A stretch of DNA of 64,000 bases from Mucilaginibacter sp. KACC 22063 (GCF_028736115.1 NZ_CP117877.1:1798001-1862000); one strand, 5' to 3'. Shown: positions 1-8,723, counted from the stretch's first letter. Made by a program: numbers and translations. Notes: generated by a model from the letters alone, not told the origin.

Positions 1-2
1 TT

Positions 3-101
3 CATCTGATAGGCGTATTTACCATCTGCTCCAGCTTGTTGCTGACAGTACTACTTATACCACTGTGGTTTAGAAGGAAAGTGTTGCAGGCTGGTAGCTA
101 A
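3..101 (+). CDS. C-terminal fragment of a probable membrane protein
   Basis: An open frame enters from the left edge and ends at TAA (99-101). Its 32 visible residues begin HLIGVFTICSSLLLTVLLIP and end WFRRKVLQAGS, that is, one hydrophobic helix followed by a basic cytoplasmic-type tail. This is what the last transmembrane segment of a transporter or other polytopic protein looks like. It is convergent with nuoD, with only four bases between the two stop codons. The family cannot be named from this fragment, and an accidental open frame of this length is possible. Confidence 0.45.
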   Translation, partial: HLIGVFTICSSLLLTVLLIPLWFRRKVLQAGS

Positions 102-105
102 AACG

Positions 106-1293
106 CTATCTATCCACCTCGCCCAACACAAAATCGATTGAGCCGATAATAGCGATCAAATCAGCGATCATCACGCCTTTTGAAATGGCCGGAACAACAG
201 ACAGGTTATTAAAGCTTGGTCCGCGGGCTTTAGCACGGAAGGGTACTTCGGTACGGCCGTCTGCAATAAAATAAAAGCCAAGCTCACCTTTTGCACCTTC
301 GGCACGCATATAAAAGTCTTGTGCTTTAGGAGTAATCTTGCGCGGCATTTTTGCACGGGGATCAAAGTCTGGTGTACGTTTTAATTCTTTCTGTAGGCGG
401 TCAAGGCATTGCTCTATGATCTTTAAAGATTCGGCTACCTCATCAACACGCACTTTGTAACGGTCCCAGCAGTCGCCAAGTTTCCCCATTTCTCCTTTGC
501 CAACTGGGATATCAAAGTCAATCTCCGGATAGGCAGAATAATTATCTATGCGGCGCAGATCCCATTTAATACCAGAGCCACGAAGCACTGGCCCTGAGCA
601 GCCGTACTGAATGGCTACATCATGTGGTAAAACGCCCACGCTGGCAGTACGCTTTATAAATATCTGGTTGTCGGTTAAAAGTTCGTTCAGTTCTTTTAGT
701 TTAGGTTTAAAATAATCTACAAACTCGCGGCAACGTTCTTCAAAACCAACCGGCAGATCGTAAAATAAGCCGCCCACCCAAATGTAATTATATAACAGGC
801 GCGAACCTGAAGCCCATTCCAACATGTTCATAATGTGTTCACGGTCGCGGAAACACCATAGAAACGGCGTAAAAGCACCAATATCAATGCCGTAAGTGCC
901 AATAGCAATAAGGTGCGAACCAATGCGGTTCAACTCGCTAACCAGAACGCGTATATATTCCACCCGTTTGGGAATCTCTTTATCAATACCCATCATACGC
1001 TCAACACCCATTACCCATGCATGTGCATTGGTCATGGATGCCAGGTAATCCATACGGTCGGTAAAGGGGATGGTCTGCTGATAGGTAAGCGACTCGGCAT
1101 GTTTCTCGAAACAACGGTGCAGGTAACCCATATGTGGGATTACCTCCTTAACAATCTCGCCATCGGTGATCAGTTCAAGCCTTAATACACCATGCGTAGA
1201 CGGGTGCTGAGGCCCCATGTTGAGGATCATATCCTCAGTGGCAGCCTCGGCTATTTTTTTGTTGTATCGTTCTAATGCTTCGTTATAATTCAT
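106..1293 (-). CDS. nuoD: NADH-quinone oxidoreductase subunit D
   Basis: This is the 49-kDa-type subunit of respiratory complex I. It sits in the peripheral arm and forms the quinone-reaction cavity together with NuoB. The 395-residue protein has the family's usual length and carries the N-terminal GPQHPSTHG motif (about residues 27-35), the following HRCFEKHAE segment and the C-terminal VLGEVDR ending. nuoC lies 94 bp upstream on the same strand, separated from it by a palindromic repeat. No nuoE or other nuo gene follows: the next gene is convergent. The remaining complex I genes must therefore lie elsewhere. Identification is secure. Confidence 0.97.
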   Translation of the reverse strand: MNYNEALERYNKKIAEAATEDMILNMGPQHPSTHGVLRLELITDGEIVKEVIPHMGYLHRCFEKHAESLTYQQTIPFTDRMDYLASMTNAHAWVMGVERMMGIDKEIPKRVEYIRVLVSELNRIGSHLIAIGTYGIDIGAFTPFLWCFRDREHIMNMLEWASGSRLLYNYIWVGGLFYDLPVGFEERCREFVDYFKPKLKELNELLTDNQIFIKRTASVGVLPHDVAIQYGCSGPVLRGSGIKWDLRRIDNYSAYPEIDFDIPVGKGEMGKLGDCWDRYKVRVDEVAESLKIIEQCLDRLQKELKRTPDFDPRAKMPRKITPKAQDFYMRAEGAKGELGFYFIADGRTEVPFRAKARGPSFNNLSVVPAISKGVMIADLIAIIGSIDFVLGEVDR

Positions 1294-1307
1294 TTCAATT
1301 TAGGTTT

Positions 1308-1374
1308 GTCATTGCGAGGAACGAAGCAATCTCATTTATTCTGAGGAGATTGCCACGCTACCGCTCGCAATGAC
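1308..1374. repeat. Palindromic GTCATTGCGAG repeat inside the nuoC-nuoD unit
   Basis: The arms GTCATTGCGAG (1308-1318) and CTCGCAATGAC (1364-1374) are perfect reverse complements. An inner pair, GCAATCTC (1326-1333) and GAGATTGC (1346-1353), extends the hairpin. The element is REP/MITE-like. Relatives occur at 31934-31976 and 55012-55104. It lies wholly between two co-oriented complex I genes, so it should be transcribed and form a strong RNA hairpin. Confidence 0.85.
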
Positions 1375-1387
1375 ATAACGGCGGAAA

Positions 1388-1885
1388 TCAATCAATCTTT
1401 ATCCCTTTATAGTACTCCGCGTTTTTATAATCTTTTCTTAAAGGGTAACCTTCCCAATCATCCGGTAAAAGTATGCGGCGCAGATCGGGATGCCCTTCAA
1501 AATAAATGCCCACTAAGTCAAAAGCTTCACGTTCATGCCATTCTGCCGTGCGGTAAACACTGCTCAGGCTCGGGAATGATGGCAGATCATTAATATCACG
1601 GCCATGTTCTTTGATTACTTTTAAGGTAAGCTGGGTTTTATAAGGGATTGATGACAGGTTATACACCACGCCGAATTTCCCCGCATCGATGCCATAATCT
1701 ACCCCTGATAAGCAAGCCAGGAAATCAAAATAAGTTGCTTCATTATCACGAAGCTCGAGGCATACCTCGGCTATTCTGGCCGGATCAATAAGCAAAGCAG
1801 GCTGTAACATACCAGCCTCTTCGCCTGTAATGATATCACTGCCGAACTTTGCAGTAAGCAAATTTTTGATCTCTTCCATACTCAT
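1388..1885 (-). CDS. nuoC: NADH-quinone oxidoreductase subunit C
   Basis: This is the 30-kDa-type subunit of complex I, a structural partner of NuoD in the peripheral arm. The 165-residue protein has the family signature near its C-terminus, EREAFDLVGIYFEGHPDLRR followed by LLPDDWEGYPLRKDY, and the usual length. The ATG at 1883-1885 overlaps the TGA of pdxH (1882-1884), giving a typical ATGA translational coupling that supports this start over a second ATG two codons later. nuoD follows on the same strand. No nuoB is found upstream, where it normally lies. Confidence 0.96.
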   Translation of the reverse strand: MSMEEIKNLLTAKFGSDIITGEEAGMLQPALLIDPARIAEVCLELRDNEATYFDFLACLSGVDYGIDAGKFGVVYNLSSIPYKTQLTLKVIKEHGRDINDLPSFPSLSSVYRTAEWHEREAFDLVGIYFEGHPDLRRILLPDDWEGYPLRKDYKNAEYYKGIKID

Positions 1886-2532
1886 GGAGCTAACCTAACA
1901 ATCTTCCAGGTTTTTTTGTCGGCTTTTTTGTAAACAATACGGTCATGCAGGCGGCTTTGGCGACCCTGCCAAAACTCAACCAATTGCGGTTTTAAAATAT
2001 ATCCGCCCCAGTGCGATGGTTTAGGCACTTCGCTATCTGCATATTGCGCCTCTAATTGCTGCATTTTGCTCTCAATAACAGTTCTGTCGGCAATTTCCTG
2101 GCTTTGCGGCGAAGCTAATGCACCTATCTGGCTCAATTTAGGACGACTATGAAAGTAAGCTTCTGATTCCTCCTTGCTTACTTTTTCAATAGTGCCTTCA
2201 ATCCGTACCTGTCGCTCCATTTCGCCCCAAAAGAAAACAATAGATGCTAAAGGATTTTTAGCCATTTCTCTTCCCTTACGGCTCAGGTAGTTGGTATAAA
2301 ATATAAAACCTTCCTGCGTAAAGCCTTTTAAGAGTAAAATACGTGCCGATGGCCTGCCGTCGTTAGTAGCTGTGGCCAACGTCATGGCATTAGGCTCGTG
2401 TATGCCCGCTTTCATTGCATCGTTAAACCATTTTTCAAACTGCTTTATAGGGTCTTGGCTAACTTCCTTTTCTGTAAGCCTGGCTGCGGCATAATCTTGT
2501 CGCAGGTTTTGTAATTCCTTTTGATCCATCAT
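1882..2532 (-). CDS. pdxH: Pyridoxamine/pyridoxine 5'-phosphate oxidase
   Basis: An FMN-dependent oxidase that converts pyridoxine or pyridoxamine 5'-phosphate to pyridoxal 5'-phosphate. The 216-residue protein has the full family architecture: an N-terminal helix, an FMN-binding split barrel with RPSARILLLKGF and GFIFYTNYLSRKGREM, the SRPKLSQIGALASPQSQ segment, and the C-terminal VEFWQGRQSRLHDR substrate-binding signature. Its stop overlaps the nuoC start by four bases, so it is the first gene of a pdxH-nuoC-nuoD unit. A TAnnTTTG box on the minus strand (2535-2542) lies only a few bases before the start, so the transcript may be nearly leaderless. Confidence 0.97.
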   Translation of the reverse strand: MMDQKELQNLRQDYAAARLTEKEVSQDPIKQFEKWFNDAMKAGIHEPNAMTLATATNDGRPSARILLLKGFTQEGFIFYTNYLSRKGREMAKNPLASIVFFWGEMERQVRIEGTIEKVSKEESEAYFHSRPKLSQIGALASPQSQEIADRTVIESKMQQLEAQYADSEVPKPSHWGGYILKPQLVEFWQGRQSRLHDRIVYKKADKKTWKIVRLAP

Positions 2533-2651
2533 TGCAAATCTACAAATACGTAACTGTAAAATTTCATGACGAAGGTCACCTTATCCTTGCGTTTTTATAA
2601 AAAAGAACATTAATTTAACGTTCGTGTTATAATTACATAAACAGATTTGAT

Positions 2652-3215
2652 ATGCTAAGCACAATTGCACCAGCCGCGGGCAGGCTTTTAATATCTGAGC
2701 CCTTTATGATGGACCCCAATTTTAAGAGGTCAGTAATACTCCTGACTGAATATTCCGACTTAGGGGCAATGGGTTTTGTGCTTAATCATCAGAGTGAATA
2801 TATGATTGGCGATTTGCTGCCGGATATTTCTTATTCTGAGTTGCCTGTATATGTTGGCGGCCCTGTTGCTAATAATACATTGCACTTTGTACACCGCTGT
2901 CCTGATAAAATACCAGGCGGAACCGAGCTTTGGGACGGTATGTATTGGGCCGGTGATTTTGAAGTAGTTAAAGAACTGATTAACACCTACCAGTTAACTG
3001 ACGATGAGATTAAATTTTTTGCCGGTTATTCTGGCTGGACACAAGGCCAGCTTGATGCTGAGTTGCAGGAAGACACCTGGATTGTAGCGAATAAGTTTAG
3101 CCCGGATATTATATTTACGCATGATGAGCAGAACCTGTGGAAAGAGGTAGTGATTAGCCTCGGCCAACGCTATGCGCACATTGCTAACTTCCCGGAAAAC
3201 CCGATGCTTAATTAA
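2652..3215 (+). CDS. YqgE/AlgH family protein
   Basis: A member of the UPF0301 (YqgE/AlgH, DUF179) family, a widespread soluble protein with no agreed biochemical function. The 187 residues contain the family landmarks: GRLLISEPFMMDPNFKRSVILL near the N-terminus, GAMGFVLNH, YVGGPV at about 76-81, and FAGYSGWTQGQLDAEL at about 121-136. It is divergent from pdxH and convergent with the Sua5-like gene six bases downstream, so it is probably monocistronic. Family assignment is secure but function is unknown. Confidence 0.93.
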   Translation: MLSTIAPAAGRLLISEPFMMDPNFKRSVILLTEYSDLGAMGFVLNHQSEYMIGDLLPDISYSELPVYVGGPVANNTLHFVHRCPDKIPGGTELWDGMYWAGDFEVVKELINTYQLTDDEIKFFAGYSGWTQGQLDAELQEDTWIVANKFSPDIIFTHDEQNLWKEVVISLGQRYAHIANFPENPMLN

Positions 3216-3221
3216 GCCAAA

Positions 3222-3836
3222 TTAAACTTCCAGTTCACCTTTGCCCTGGCGGATGATTTCGAATTCTCCGCCGGTGCAATCGACCACTGTTGATGCAATA
3301 TTACCGCCGTAACCACCATCAATTACGATATCGACAAGGTCGCGGTACTTTTCATAGATCAGTTCCGGATCAGTTGAATATTCAATGATCTCATCCTCAT
3401 CATGAATAGAGGTAGAAACAATAGGATTGCCCAATACACGTACAATCTCCCGTGCTACGTTATTATCCGGCACACGTATACCAACCGTTTTCTTATTAGA
3501 GCTTAACATTTTTGGCACCATATGGCTGGCGTTAAAAATAAAAGTAAACGGCCCTGGCAAAGATTTTTTTAATACCCTGAAGGTAGTATTATCAATTGGC
3601 TTGGTATAGTCGGCTATGTGGCTTAGGTCATAGCAAATGAAAGAAAAATTCGCCTTGTCGGGTTTGATATTACGTATCCGACAAATTTTTTCAATAGCAC
3701 GATGGTTGGTGATATCACAACCCAAGCCATAAACGGTATCAGTAGGGTAGATGATCACGCCACCTTTGCGCAGTACATCAACCACTTGTTCAATTGCCTT
3801 CGGGTTAGGGTTTTCGGGATATATTCTGATTAGCAT
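3222..3836 (-). CDS. L-threonylcarbamoyladenylate synthase (Sua5/YciO/YrdC family)
   Basis: The family makes threonylcarbamoyl-AMP from threonine, bicarbonate and ATP for the t6A37 modification of ANN-decoding tRNAs. The 204-residue single-domain protein shows the YrdC signature: GGVIIYPTDTVYGLGCD (about 25-41), the SLPGPFTFIF strand and the KKTVGIRVPDN segment. It lacks a C-terminal Sua5 domain, so it is TsaC/YciO-like in size. YciO paralogues have much weaker activity, so the exact role is uncertain, although the family call is firm. Confidence 0.88.
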   Translation of the reverse strand: MLIRIYPENPNPKAIEQVVDVLRKGGVIIYPTDTVYGLGCDITNHRAIEKICRIRNIKPDKANFSFICYDLSHIADYTKPIDNTTFRVLKKSLPGPFTFIFNASHMVPKMLSSNKKTVGIRVPDNNVAREIVRVLGNPIVSTSIHDEDEIIEYSTDPELIYEKYRDLVDIVIDGGYGGNIASTVVDCTGGEFEIIRQGKGELEV

Positions 3837-3873
3837 GATAATATAGCAAACTTAAGCAACAAATGGTTTTAAA

Positions 3874-3908
3874 AAAGAAAGAGGCTGCCATTGGCAGCCT
3901 CTTTCTTT
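3874..3908 (-). terminator. Intrinsic terminator after yceI
   Basis: A long near-perfect hairpin (stem built on AAAGAAAGAGGCTGCC / GGCAGCCTCTTTCTTT with a three-base loop) lies just past the yceI stop. A U-rich tract follows on the minus strand. Confidence 0.85.
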
Positions 3909-3923
3909 AAAGTTTAATATCGA

Positions 3924-4454
3924 TTAAGCTTGTTTTGTAAACTGTACGCTGATATCTAATTTAATATCATCGCCTAAAACGATAGAACCTGCTTCGGTTA
4001 CACCATGCCAGGTTAAACCAAATTCTTTACGGTTGATTTTACCGGCTACTTCAAAACCTGCTTTGTGGTTGCCATAGAAGTCGGTAGCTGTACCACCGTG
4101 CTCTACATCAAGGGTTACTGATTTAGTAACGTCTTTAATTGTAAGATCGCCGGTTAATTTGAAATCGCTGCCTGATTTGGTGAACGATGTAGATTTAAAA
4201 GTAATTTTTGGATATTGTTCAGCATCAAAGAAATCAGCTGCTTTCAGGTGCTGATCGCGTTGTTCCTGATTAGTGTCAATACTGTCAACGTCTAATGTAA
4301 ATTCGATGTTTGCATTTTCAAACTCGTCACCTTCAGTTTCAGCAGTACCTTCAAATTTATTGAATGAACCTGTTACTGTTGAAATTACAAGGTGTTTAAT
4401 TTTAAATTGTACCTCTGAGTGCATTGGGTCTAATACCCATTTTGTTGTTGCCAT
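3924..4454 (-). CDS. YceI-like lipid-binding family protein
   Basis: A YceI-family beta-barrel; members bind isoprenoid-type or other amphipathic lipids. The 176 residues follow the family pattern: KWVLDPMHSEVQFKIKHLVISTVTGSF at the N-terminus, NIEFTLDVDSIDTNQEQRDQHLKAADFFDAEQYP in the middle, and LTIKDVTKSVTLD and GLTWHGVTEAGSIVLGDDIKLDI near the end. No signal peptide is visible, unlike periplasmic E. coli YceI, so it is probably cytoplasmic. A TAACTTTG -7 box at 4479-4486 and a strong terminator bracket a monocistronic unit. Confidence 0.93.
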   Translation of the reverse strand: MATTKWVLDPMHSEVQFKIKHLVISTVTGSFNKFEGTAETEGDEFENANIEFTLDVDSIDTNQEQRDQHLKAADFFDAEQYPKITFKSTSFTKSGSDFKLTGDLTIKDVTKSVTLDVEHGGTATDFYGNHKAGFEVAGKINRKEFGLTWHGVTEAGSIVLGDDIKLDISVQFTKQA

Positions 4455-4478
4455 GGTATGATTGTTTTAAATTATAAT

Positions 4479-4486
4479 CAAAGTTA
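4479..4486 (-). promoter_or_regulatory. -7 promoter box for yceI
   Basis: CAAAGTTA on the plus strand reads TAACTTTG on the minus strand and matches the Bacteroidota TAnnTTTG consensus about 25 bp before the start codon. No clear -33 TTTG was found. Confidence 0.5.
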
Positions 4487-4566
4487 AAAATATATGTTTA
4501 AACATGTATTAAGCTTCAACTAAGTTTACATTAACAAGACAATAACGAAAATGTATGTAATTTGTT

Positions 4567-5277
4567 TTAAAACATGGAAAGCTGGCTATCATTACTGCCG
4601 TCATCAACACGCACTTTATTAACCAGCAAATGTGCCTGGCGGGTAGGCTCCGGTATTCGGTAACCTTTAATGCAGTTCTTTATAATATCAACGCTTTGCC
4701 CCATGCTTACCCGATGGCCGGGTGATATAAAAATAGGGTTACAGTTCTTTTTAGTGCGAAGCGCTACACCGACAACCTGATCGCGATCGTACATCAGGCT
4801 TTGAGCAAATACCGCGTTTGCCGGTTCTGCATATTTGCCGCTTAACCTGCTTTTGGCGCTGCCTATTGACGGAATGTCTGTCAGTAAGCCGAAGTGTGTG
4901 GCGATACCTAAACGGCGTTCATGCGCAATACCTTGCCCGTCAAGCACCATTAAGTCTGGTTTTACTTCAAGCTTGTTCCATACTTCAAGCAGTGCTGGCA
5001 CTTCTCTGAAAGCCAATAAGCCAGAGATATAAGGAAACGTTGTAGTCGTTTTTACAGATGCACTTGTGATAAAGGTCATTTCCGGATACTTCAGTAGTAT
5101 GATTCCTGCATAAACTACATCTGTGTATTTGTTAAAAGAGATATCAGCACCACCGATGATTTTAATTTCTTTATCAAGCGGCTCAATATTTATTTGCTGC
5201 CTCAATTGGTTTTGGTAAGCAATGGCCTGGGCAGGAGTGAGGCTTTGATAATCAGAAGGCGAAATATTATTGATCAT
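4567..5277 (-). CDS. nfi: Endonuclease V (deoxyinosine 3' endonuclease)
   Basis: A repair nuclease that cuts the second phosphodiester bond 3' of deoxyinosine. The characteristic GGADISF (metal-binding Asp), PDLMVLDGQGIAHERRLGIATHFG and SAKSRLSGKY motifs are all present. The ORF can be extended 20 codons to 5337, but that extension reads through the intrinsic terminator of the upstream sigma-factor gene (5292-5320). The start was therefore set at the ATG 5275-5277 (MINNISPSDYQSL...), giving 236 residues, closer to the usual family size. Confidence 0.93.
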   Translation of the reverse strand: MINNISPSDYQSLTPAQAIAYQNQLRQQINIEPLDKEIKIIGGADISFNKYTDVVYAGIILLKYPEMTFITSASVKTTTTFPYISGLLAFREVPALLEVWNKLEVKPDLMVLDGQGIAHERRLGIATHFGLLTDIPSIGSAKSRLSGKYAEPANAVFAQSLMYDRDQVVGVALRTKKNCNPIFISPGHRVSMGQSVDIIKNCIKGYRIPEPTRQAHLLVNKVRVDDGSNDSQLSMF

Positions 5278-5291
5278 TTGTTTATACAAAC

Positions 5292-5320
5292 AAAAAAGCC
5301 TTTGGTTGTTCACCAAAGGC
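5292..5320 (-). terminator. Intrinsic terminator of the sigma-factor gene
   Basis: The stem GCCTTTGGT (5298-5306) / ACCAAAGGC (5312-5320) has a five-base loop and six A on the plus strand (six U on the minus transcript). It follows the rpoD stop by about 25 bases and lies upstream of the revised nfi start. Confidence 0.9.
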
Positions 5321-5343
5321 CCTACAAATTTTTTCAATAAAGG

Positions 5344-6204
5344 TTAACCCAAATATGATTTCAGGATTTTACTCCTTGAAGTGTGTCTTAGTCTTTGCAG
5401 TGCTTTGTCTTTAATCTGACGTACGCGCTCACGTGTTAAATTGAATTTTTCGCCAATTTCTTCAAGTGAAAGCGGATGGTTGGTGCCAAGGCCGAAGAAA
5501 AGAACGATAATTTCGCGCTCGCGCTCTGTCAGTGTTGACAGTGAACGTTTGATCTCTTCTGACAACGACTCGTTAATTAAGATAGAGTCCGTGTTTGGTT
5601 CCTGGTTCTCCAGTACGTCAAGCAACGTATTTTCTTCACCTTGTACAAACGGGGCATCCATTGAAACATGGCGGCCTGAATTGCTCAGGGTATCAGAAAT
5701 TTTATCAACAGTGGTTTCCAGGATATCGGCAAGCTCTTCTGGTGAAGGCTCACGCTCATACTCCTGCTCTAATTTAGAGAATGCCTTGCTGATTTTGCTT
5801 AATGAACCTACCTGGTTTAGCGGAAGGCGCACAATACGTGATTGTTCGGCAATAGCCTGCAAAATAGACTGACGGATCCACCATACTGCGTAAGAGATAA
5901 ACTTAAAACCCTTGGTTTCATCGAAACGTTTAGCTGCTTTAATTAAGCCTAAATTACCTTCATTGATCAGGTCGCCAAGTGTAAGGCCCTGGTTTTGGTA
6001 CTGTTTTGCTACGGAAACTACGAAACGTAAGTTGGTTTTGGTTAAGCGTTCTAACGCGGCCTGGTCGCCTTCGCGAATTTTTTGCGCTAAAATTACTTCT
6101 TCTTCGGCAGTGATTAGGTCAACCTTACCAATTTCGTGCAAGTATTTGTCCAGTGACTGGGACTCACGGTTGGTAATGGATTGCGTGATCTTGAGTTGTC
6201 TCAT
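5344..6204 (-). CDS. rpoD: Primary RNA polymerase sigma factor (RpoD/SigA family)
   Basis: The housekeeping sigma-70 factor. At 286 residues it is the short Bacteroidota form that lacks region 1.1 and the non-conserved insert. Visible regions are 1.2 ([20 protein letters not shown]), 2 ([47 protein letters not shown]), 3 (RIVRLPLNQ..., [11 protein letters not shown]) and 4 ([38 protein letters not shown]). It is monocistronic, with a TACCTTTG -7 box upstream and its own terminator. In this phylum the protein recognises the unusual -33 TTTG / -7 TAnnTTTG promoter seen across this window. Confidence 0.97.
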   Translation of the reverse strand: MRQLKITQSITNRESQSLDKYLHEIGKVDLITAEEEVILAQKIREGDQAALERLTKTNLRFVVSVAKQYQNQGLTLGDLINEGNLGLIKAAKRFDETKGFKFISYAVWWIRQSILQAIAEQSRIVRLPLNQVGSLSKISKAFSKLEQEYEREPSPEELADILETTVDKISDTLSNSGRHVSMDAPFVQGEENTLLDVLENQEPNTDSILINESLSEEIKRSLSTLTEREREIIVLFFGLGTNHPLSLEEIGEKFNLTRERVRQIKDKALQRLRHTSRSKILKSYLG

Positions 6205-6246
6205 CTATTTTTATTACCTCGATTCTTTGATATAGAATTGAACGTG

Positions 6247-6254
6247 CAAAGGTA
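6247..6254 (-). promoter_or_regulatory. -7 promoter box for rpoD
   Basis: CAAAGGTA on the plus strand reads TACCTTTG on the minus strand, an exact TAnnTTTG match about 45 bp before the ATG. No convincing -33 box was identified. Confidence 0.55.
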
Positions 6255-6316
6255 TGAAAAGTTACCCGTAAAGTAAATAATATTTTGAAACGCTCAAAAT
6301 ATTACAGCATACTTAC

Positions 6317-7156
6317 CTAAAGCTCGTTAATATGTAGTATTTCCTTTATTCTGATGCCTTTTTCTGTATGTTGAACGGTGCAGCATTCATTCACCGGATC
6401 ATGTTCTAAATAAAGTATATAGTCGTTATCTGCAGCCTCTTTAAAGAAAAGTTTACGCTCTGTCATGGTGGTTAACGGAAACATGTCATAAGCCATTACA
6501 TAAGGAATAGGTAAATGCCCAACAGAAGGCAGCAGATCGGCCATATAAAGTATTTTATGCCCTTTATAACTAATCAGCGGCAGCATCATTGATTCGGTAT
6601 GGCCCGAAGCAAAACGCACATCAAAATTATCCATGAAACTGGTTTGCTCCGTTACATCAATAAAATTAAGCTGTCCGTTTTCCTGTATAGGCAAAATATT
6701 TTCTGATAGAAACGAAGCTTTCTCCCGCTCGTTAGGATTTACCGCCCAATCCCAATGTTTGGCGTTGCTCCAGTATTTTGCATTTTTAAACGCCGGTACA
6801 AGCTTTTCTCCATCACGAATTACGGCACCACCTACATGGTCGAAATGTAAGTGCGTTAAAAAAACATCCGTAATGTCATCAGCACTGAAACCATGTTTAG
6901 ACAGAGATTTATTCAGGGTAGTATCGCCATGCAGATAATAATGACTGAAAAATTTATCGCTTTGTTTATTGCCTATTCCAGTATCTATCAGAATAAGGCG
7001 GTTGCCGTCCTCAATCAGCAAGCAGCGCATGGCCCAGGTGCACATGTTGTTTTCATCTGCCGGGTTAGTTTTCTGCCAGATAGATTTTGGCACCACGCCA
7101 AACATAGCGCCACCATCTAACTTAAACAAGCCTGTATCAATGGTATATAGCTTCAT
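6317..7156 (-). CDS. Metallo-beta-lactamase-fold hydrolase
   Basis: A zinc-dependent hydrolase of the MBL superfamily, in the lactonase-like branch by layout. Metal ligands are visible in order: THLHFDHVGG (HxHxDH), SGHTES, MADLLPS (bridging Asp) and LEHDP. The 279 residues fit the quorum-quenching lactonase / YtnP-like group, but substrate specificity cannot be read from sequence. There is no signal peptide, so it is probably cytoplasmic. It stands alone between rpoD and lpdA. Confidence 0.88.
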   Translation of the reverse strand: MKLYTIDTGLFKLDGGAMFGVVPKSIWQKTNPADENNMCTWAMRCLLIEDGNRLILIDTGIGNKQSDKFFSHYYLHGDTTLNKSLSKHGFSADDITDVFLTHLHFDHVGGAVIRDGEKLVPAFKNAKYWSNAKHWDWAVNPNEREKASFLSENILPIQENGQLNFIDVTEQTSFMDNFDVRFASGHTESMMLPLISYKGHKILYMADLLPSVGHLPIPYVMAYDMFPLTTMTERKLFFKEAADNDYILYLEHDPVNECCTVQHTEKGIRIKEILHINEL

Positions 7157-7242
7157 TTTAGTAGTGAAGTTGGTAAAGCTGAATCAGGAATTAGTTTTAC
7201 AATAATGAGATAACAGCAGTACCGTTTCTTACTCAGAGTTAT

Positions 7243-7281
7243 AAAAAAAGTCCGGGAGATAAGTGTCTTCCGGACTTTTTT
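7243..7281 (-). terminator. Intrinsic terminator of lpdA
   Basis: Stem AAAAAAGTCCGG / CCGGACTTTTTT with a loop of about 14 bases, directly downstream of the lpdA stop. The stem is flanked by A and T runs, so it could work in both directions. Confidence 0.85.
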
Positions 7282-7291
7282 ATTTCGACTA

Positions 7292-8683
7292 TTATAAGTG
7301 TATGCATTCGCCGTAAGCATCAGCTGCGGCTTCCATTAATGCCTCGCTCATGGTAGGGTGAGGGTGAACGGTTTTAATAATATCGTGGCCGGTAGTTTCA
7401 AGTTTACGTGCGGCAACAACTTCAGCAATCATCTCGGTCACGTTGAAACCCACCATGTGTGCACCTAAAAACTCACCGTATTTGGCATCAAAAATTACTT
7501 TAACAAAGCCGTCTTTCGCACCTGCTGCGCTGGCTTTACCAGATGCAGAGAATGGGAATTTACCTACTTTAATTTCGTAACCTGCTTCGCGGGCAGCTTT
7601 TTCGGTGTAACCTACAGAAGCAACTTCTGGCGAGCAGTAAGTACAACCAGGAATGTTGTTATAATTGATCGGTTCAACATGCAGGCCTGCAATTTTTTCA
7701 ATACAGGTAATAGCCTCGGCAGATGCAACGTGTGCCAGCGCCTGGCCCTTTACAATATCACCGATGGCATAGATGCCGTCAACGTTGGTTTTGTAATAAT
7801 CGTCAACCAATACTTTACCTTTGTCAGTCTTAACGCCAAGTTCTTCAAGGCCTAAGCCCTCAAGGTTGGTGCTGATACCGATAGCAGATAATACTACTTC
7901 GGCTTCTAATACTTCCACGCCTTTTGCAGTTTTAACGTTCACTTTGCAAAGCTCGCCGCTGGTATCAACAGACTCAACAGTTGAGCTGGTCATGATATTG
8001 ATGCCTTGCTTTTTAAGGCTGCGTGCCAGTTGTTTAGAAACATCCTCGTCTTCAAGCGGAACAATGTTATCTAAAAACTCAACAACTGTTACTTTAGTGC
8101 CAATTGAATTATAGAAATAAGCAAACTCGATACCGATTGCACCTGAACCAACTACTACCATTGATTTTGGTTGCTGCGGAAGGTTCATGGCCTGGCGGTA
8201 ACCGATGATCTTTTTGCCATCCTGTTTAAGATTTGGCAGTTCGCGGCTACGGCCGCCAGTAGCCAATATAATATGTTTAGCCTGGTACTCAGATGTAGCG
8301 CCATCGTTGCCTTTTACTTCAACAACGCCTTTGCTTTTTAATTTACCTGTACCATAGATCACATCGATCTTGTTTTTCTTCATCAGGAACTGAACGCCCT
8401 TGCTCATGCCATCGGCAACACCGCGACTGCGTTTAATTACAGATTCGAAATCAACAACACCCTGGCCTTCTATTTTAATGCCATAATCAGCCGAATGATT
8501 AATATATTCAAATACCTGTGCGCTCTTTAATAAAGCTTTAGTAGGGATACAGCCCCAGTTAAGGCAGATACCGCCCAATGATTCTCTTTCAACTACTGCG
8601 GTTTTAAAACCTAATTGGGAAGCACGGATTGCAGCAACATAGCCACCCGGACCAGACCCTATAACAATTACATCGTAGTTCAT
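7292..8683 (-). CDS. lpdA: Dihydrolipoyl dehydrogenase
   Basis: The E3 flavoprotein of 2-oxo acid dehydrogenase complexes, which reoxidises dihydrolipoamide with NAD. It has an N-terminal FAD-binding GSGPGGY motif, the redox-active disulfide motif GGICLNWGCIPTKALL (about 38-53), an NAD-binding VGSGAIGIEFAY motif, and the C-terminal HPHPTMSEALMEAA motif with the catalytic His-Glu pair. Its 463 residues are standard length. No E1 or E2 genes are adjacent, so it probably serves several complexes. A TAGTTTTG -7 box and a terminator mark a monocistronic unit. Confidence 0.97.
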   Translation of the reverse strand: MNYDVIVIGSGPGGYVAAIRASQLGFKTAVVERESLGGICLNWGCIPTKALLKSAQVFEYINHSADYGIKIEGQGVVDFESVIKRSRGVADGMSKGVQFLMKKNKIDVIYGTGKLKSKGVVEVKGNDGATSEYQAKHIILATGGRSRELPNLKQDGKKIIGYRQAMNLPQQPKSMVVVGSGAIGIEFAYFYNSIGTKVTVVEFLDNIVPLEDEDVSKQLARSLKKQGINIMTSSTVESVDTSGELCKVNVKTAKGVEVLEAEVVLSAIGISTNLEGLGLEELGVKTDKGKVLVDDYYKTNVDGIYAIGDIVKGQALAHVASAEAITCIEKIAGLHVEPINYNNIPGCTYCSPEVASVGYTEKAAREAGYEIKVGKFPFSASGKASAAGAKDGFVKVIFDAKYGEFLGAHMVGFNVTEMIAEVVAARKLETTGHDIIKTVHPHPTMSEALMEAAADAYGECIHL

Positions 8684-8715
8684 AGTTATACTGATTATGC
8701 TTTTTTAATGTGTGC

Positions 8716-8723
8716 CAAAACTA
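8716..8723 (-). promoter_or_regulatory. -7 promoter box for lpdA
   Basis: CAAAACTA on the plus strand reads TAGTTTTG on the minus strand (TAnnTTTG), about 33 bp before the lpdA start. Confidence 0.5.

Noticed and set aside
913..1185. Plus-strand 90-codon frame inside nuoD, and other antisense frames over real genes
   Set aside because: They are shadows of well-identified genes on the opposite strand with no independent support.
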